Below, piece after piece: positions 62,715 through 64,000 of a stretch of 64,000 bases of DNA. The position numbers were made by a program, and so were the translations under genes. The stretch lies in assembly GCA_018971305.1 (NCBI GenBank), contig JAGXBC010000001.1, positions 62,001 to 126,000 of the forward strand, in the 5' to 3' direction. The DNA is from Patescibacteria group bacterium. GTDB lineage: Bacteria; Patescibacteria; Paceibacteria; UBA6257; 2-01-FULL-56-20. A model generated the notes under the pieces. It saw only the letters and a program-made list of their open reading frames with translations, searched no databases and was not told where the DNA came from. The first letter of the stretch is position 1; each line of letters starts with the position of its first letter.

Positions 62715-63269
62715 CTATTTCTCTATATAACCCAAAGTGATTACCTTAACGGTAGTTTGGACCGGAACAGATGTCTGGCCAGCAAAGTTTTGGCAAGTCA
62801 AAGTGTAGACGGTCGTAGCACCCGGAGAAACCTGGATTTGTCCTGAAGGGTTCTGATTTTGAGCTGCTACGAAAGCGCCGCTGCCATCGGTCTTGGACCC
62901 CATGATAACACAGGATGCGGGTACGGCATTCGTACAGTTCCAGGAAAGCGTAGACGATGCCGGAGGCGGGATAAGAAGTTGGGGCGGATTTGCGCTGAAT
63001 GTCGGGCACGCGGCAGGATCAAAGACTTGAAGTGTAAGCGTAAGTGCCTGGGAATTTACACTGTTCCCTGTTGAAGCGTCTATTCCCTGGACCGTTAGCG
63101 GTATAGAATACGTATTCGCCACACTGGGAGTAACATCTATTGAACCGGGTATCGCCGTTGAAGCCGCCGGAACTCTCCGGAAAGAAAAAAGGAATAGGGC
63201 GATGATGGCAACGATGACTATGGATACCGCTTCTTTGCCGCTTAAGATTTTTACAATTTTTTGTTTCAT
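62715..63269 (-). CDS. Secreted Ig-like domain protein (184 aa)
   Basis: Start MKQKIVKIL at 63269, signal-anchor (about 13-30), then Pro/Thr-rich beta sequence (SIPLTVQGIDASTGNS) and an Ig-like domain with two Cys pairs, ending TVYTLTCQNFAGQTSVPVQTTVKV, the pattern seen in CPR surface repeat proteins. Located between the repeat protein and the PilX-like gene, so they likely share a role. Confidence 0.7.
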   Translation of the reverse strand: MKQKIVKILSGKEAVSIVIVAIIALFLFSFRRVPAASTAIPGSIDVTPSVANTYSIPLTVQGIDASTGNSVNSQALTLTLQVFDPAACPTFSANPPQLLIPPPASSTLSWNCTNAVPASCVIMGSKTDGSGAFVAAQNQNPSGQIQVSPGATTVYTLTCQNFAGQTSVPVQTTVKVITLGYIEK

Positions 63270-63330
63270 TTGTTTCGTGTTCGTGATTAATATTAAATAT
63301 TTATTATCAGGGAAACTCAGTATTGATTTA

Positions 63331-64000
63331 CTATAATGTCCCACCTCCGCCATTAATATCTGTTACTGTAATGGTGGCCTGCGCGTATTTACTGGGATCC
63401 GCATCACTTGTTACTGTCAAAGTACACGTCCCGATGCCATTCGGTGTATAGATCCAATAATTACCACTGCTGAAATTAAGCGAGCCGGCGCAGGTATCAT
63501 CATAGGAGAAAGAAGTGTTAGTCGTCCCTCCGACCACAATGGTGAAAGTCTTAGTCCCACCAATCTTCACCCCTGCTGTAGTCGGAGAGATTGTAATGGT
63601 TACAGGATTTACGGTAACTGTTGCAGACGCGGTCTTTGTGCTATCAACGATGCTTTTCGCCGTGACGGTGCAGGTGGTTACGACCGTAACGGAAGACGGC
63701 GCCGTGTACGAACCGATATTGGAAACAGTACCGCAACCGGTAGCGGGACTCACCGACCAGGTAACACCGGAATTGTTGACAGTTCCGTTAATGGAAGCGT
63801 TGAATTGTTGGCTGTTGCCGACAGATAGAGTAGCACTCGTTGGAGATATGGTAACGACCATAGAATTTACGGTAACTGTTGCCGACGCCGACTTTGTGCT
63901 ATCGGCATTACTTGTAGCTGTTACGGTGCAAGTCGCCGCGGAACTAGGAGCGGTGTAAAGACCACCGGAAGATACAGAACCGCAACCGGTAGCAGGACTC
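63331..64000 (-). CDS. Ig-like (BIG2-type) repeat surface protein, 5' end beyond window
   Basis: Open frame from the window edge to TAG at 63331-63333. It contains tandem repeats of about 90 residues: SPATGCG...YTAPSS...CTVTA...DSTK.ASATVTVN appears twice, followed by ISPTTAGVKIGGTKTFTIVV. These are bacterial Ig-like group 2 domains of adhesins. The C-terminus ends ATITVTDINGGGGTL without an LPXTG or membrane segment. The two repeats are also similar at DNA level, suggesting recent duplication. Confidence 0.85.
   Translation of the reverse strand, partial: SPATGCGSVSSGGLYTAPSSAATCTVTATSNADSTKSASATVTVNSMVVTISPTSATLSVGNSQQFNASINGTVNNSGVTWSVSPATGCGTVSNIGSYTAPSSVTVVTTCTVTAKSIVDSTKTASATVTVNPVTITISPTTAGVKIGGTKTFTIVVGGTTNTSFSYDDTCAGSLNFSSGNYWIYTPNGIGTCTLTVTSDADPSKYAQATITVTDINGGGGTL

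Overview
The window most likely comes from a Candidate Phyla Radiation (Patescibacteria) genome, probably from the Parcubacteria side. This rests on gene content, not on any database search: a threonyl-tRNA synthetase without its TGS domain, a DUF4012 protein, PilX/Ig-type surface proteins, an intron-bearing 23S rRNA gene with no adjacent 16S, many orphan small membrane or secreted proteins, and no catabolic operons. Peptidoglycan genes (alr, murI, murD, mltG, rodA, ftsQ) are scattered over the window. UGA is used as an ordinary stop (murI and ligA end with it), so this is not one of the UGA=Gly lineages.

Layout. 1-9.5 kb: a 5'-complete but window-truncated lepA that carries an in-frame GxxExxY nuclease-like insertion with terminal inverted repeats, then DUF4012, a membrane glycosyltransferase, ftsQ, alr, a transposase relic and a foreign-looking gene. 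9.7-16.5 kb: a Doc/HTH toxin-antitoxin-like pair wedged between murI and a duplicated murI tail, then serS, thrS and miaA, with orphan genes between. 16.5-24.3 kb: HIT, GNAT-like, gatB, deoxyribosyltransferase-like, Nudix, an HD hydrolase split by an in-frame UGA, and tmk. 24.3-36.8 kb: a minus-strand information and cell-wall block: rplK, ssb, rpsF, a single-ORF rpoB-rpoC fusion, mltG, rodA and three exported or anchored proteins. 36.8-41.9 kb: an rRNA unit (two tRNAs, 23S, 5S) with no 16S. The 23S has a group I intron at about E. coli position 1931 encoding a LAGLIDADG protein, the 5S is bracketed by a 60-nt inverted repeat, and the leader carries a putative attenuator. 41.9-51.2 kb: a kinase, dut, cca, a mitochondrial-type PheRS, tRNA genes and orphan genes. 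51.2-64 kb: murD, gatC-gatA, a membrane-HEPN protein, a secreted trypsin-like protease, a methyltransferase, ligA, and a surface cluster (PilX-like plus Ig-like repeats) that runs off the edge.

Two modes of gene start are visible. Most conserved genes have a TATAAT-like box only 6-13 nt before the start codon and no Shine-Dalgarno sequence, which predicts leaderless or nearly leaderless mRNAs. Most of the orphan genes have a strong GGAGG-type site, and several also have a recognisable promoter or an intrinsic terminator, so they look like self-contained cassettes between housekeeping genes. Translation functions dominate (SerRS, ThrRS, PheRS, GatCAB, MiaA, CCA enzyme, tRNAs, rRNA, L11, S6, EF-4), with DNA maintenance (LigA, SSB, Tmk, dUTPase, Nudix) and envelope synthesis as the other themes.
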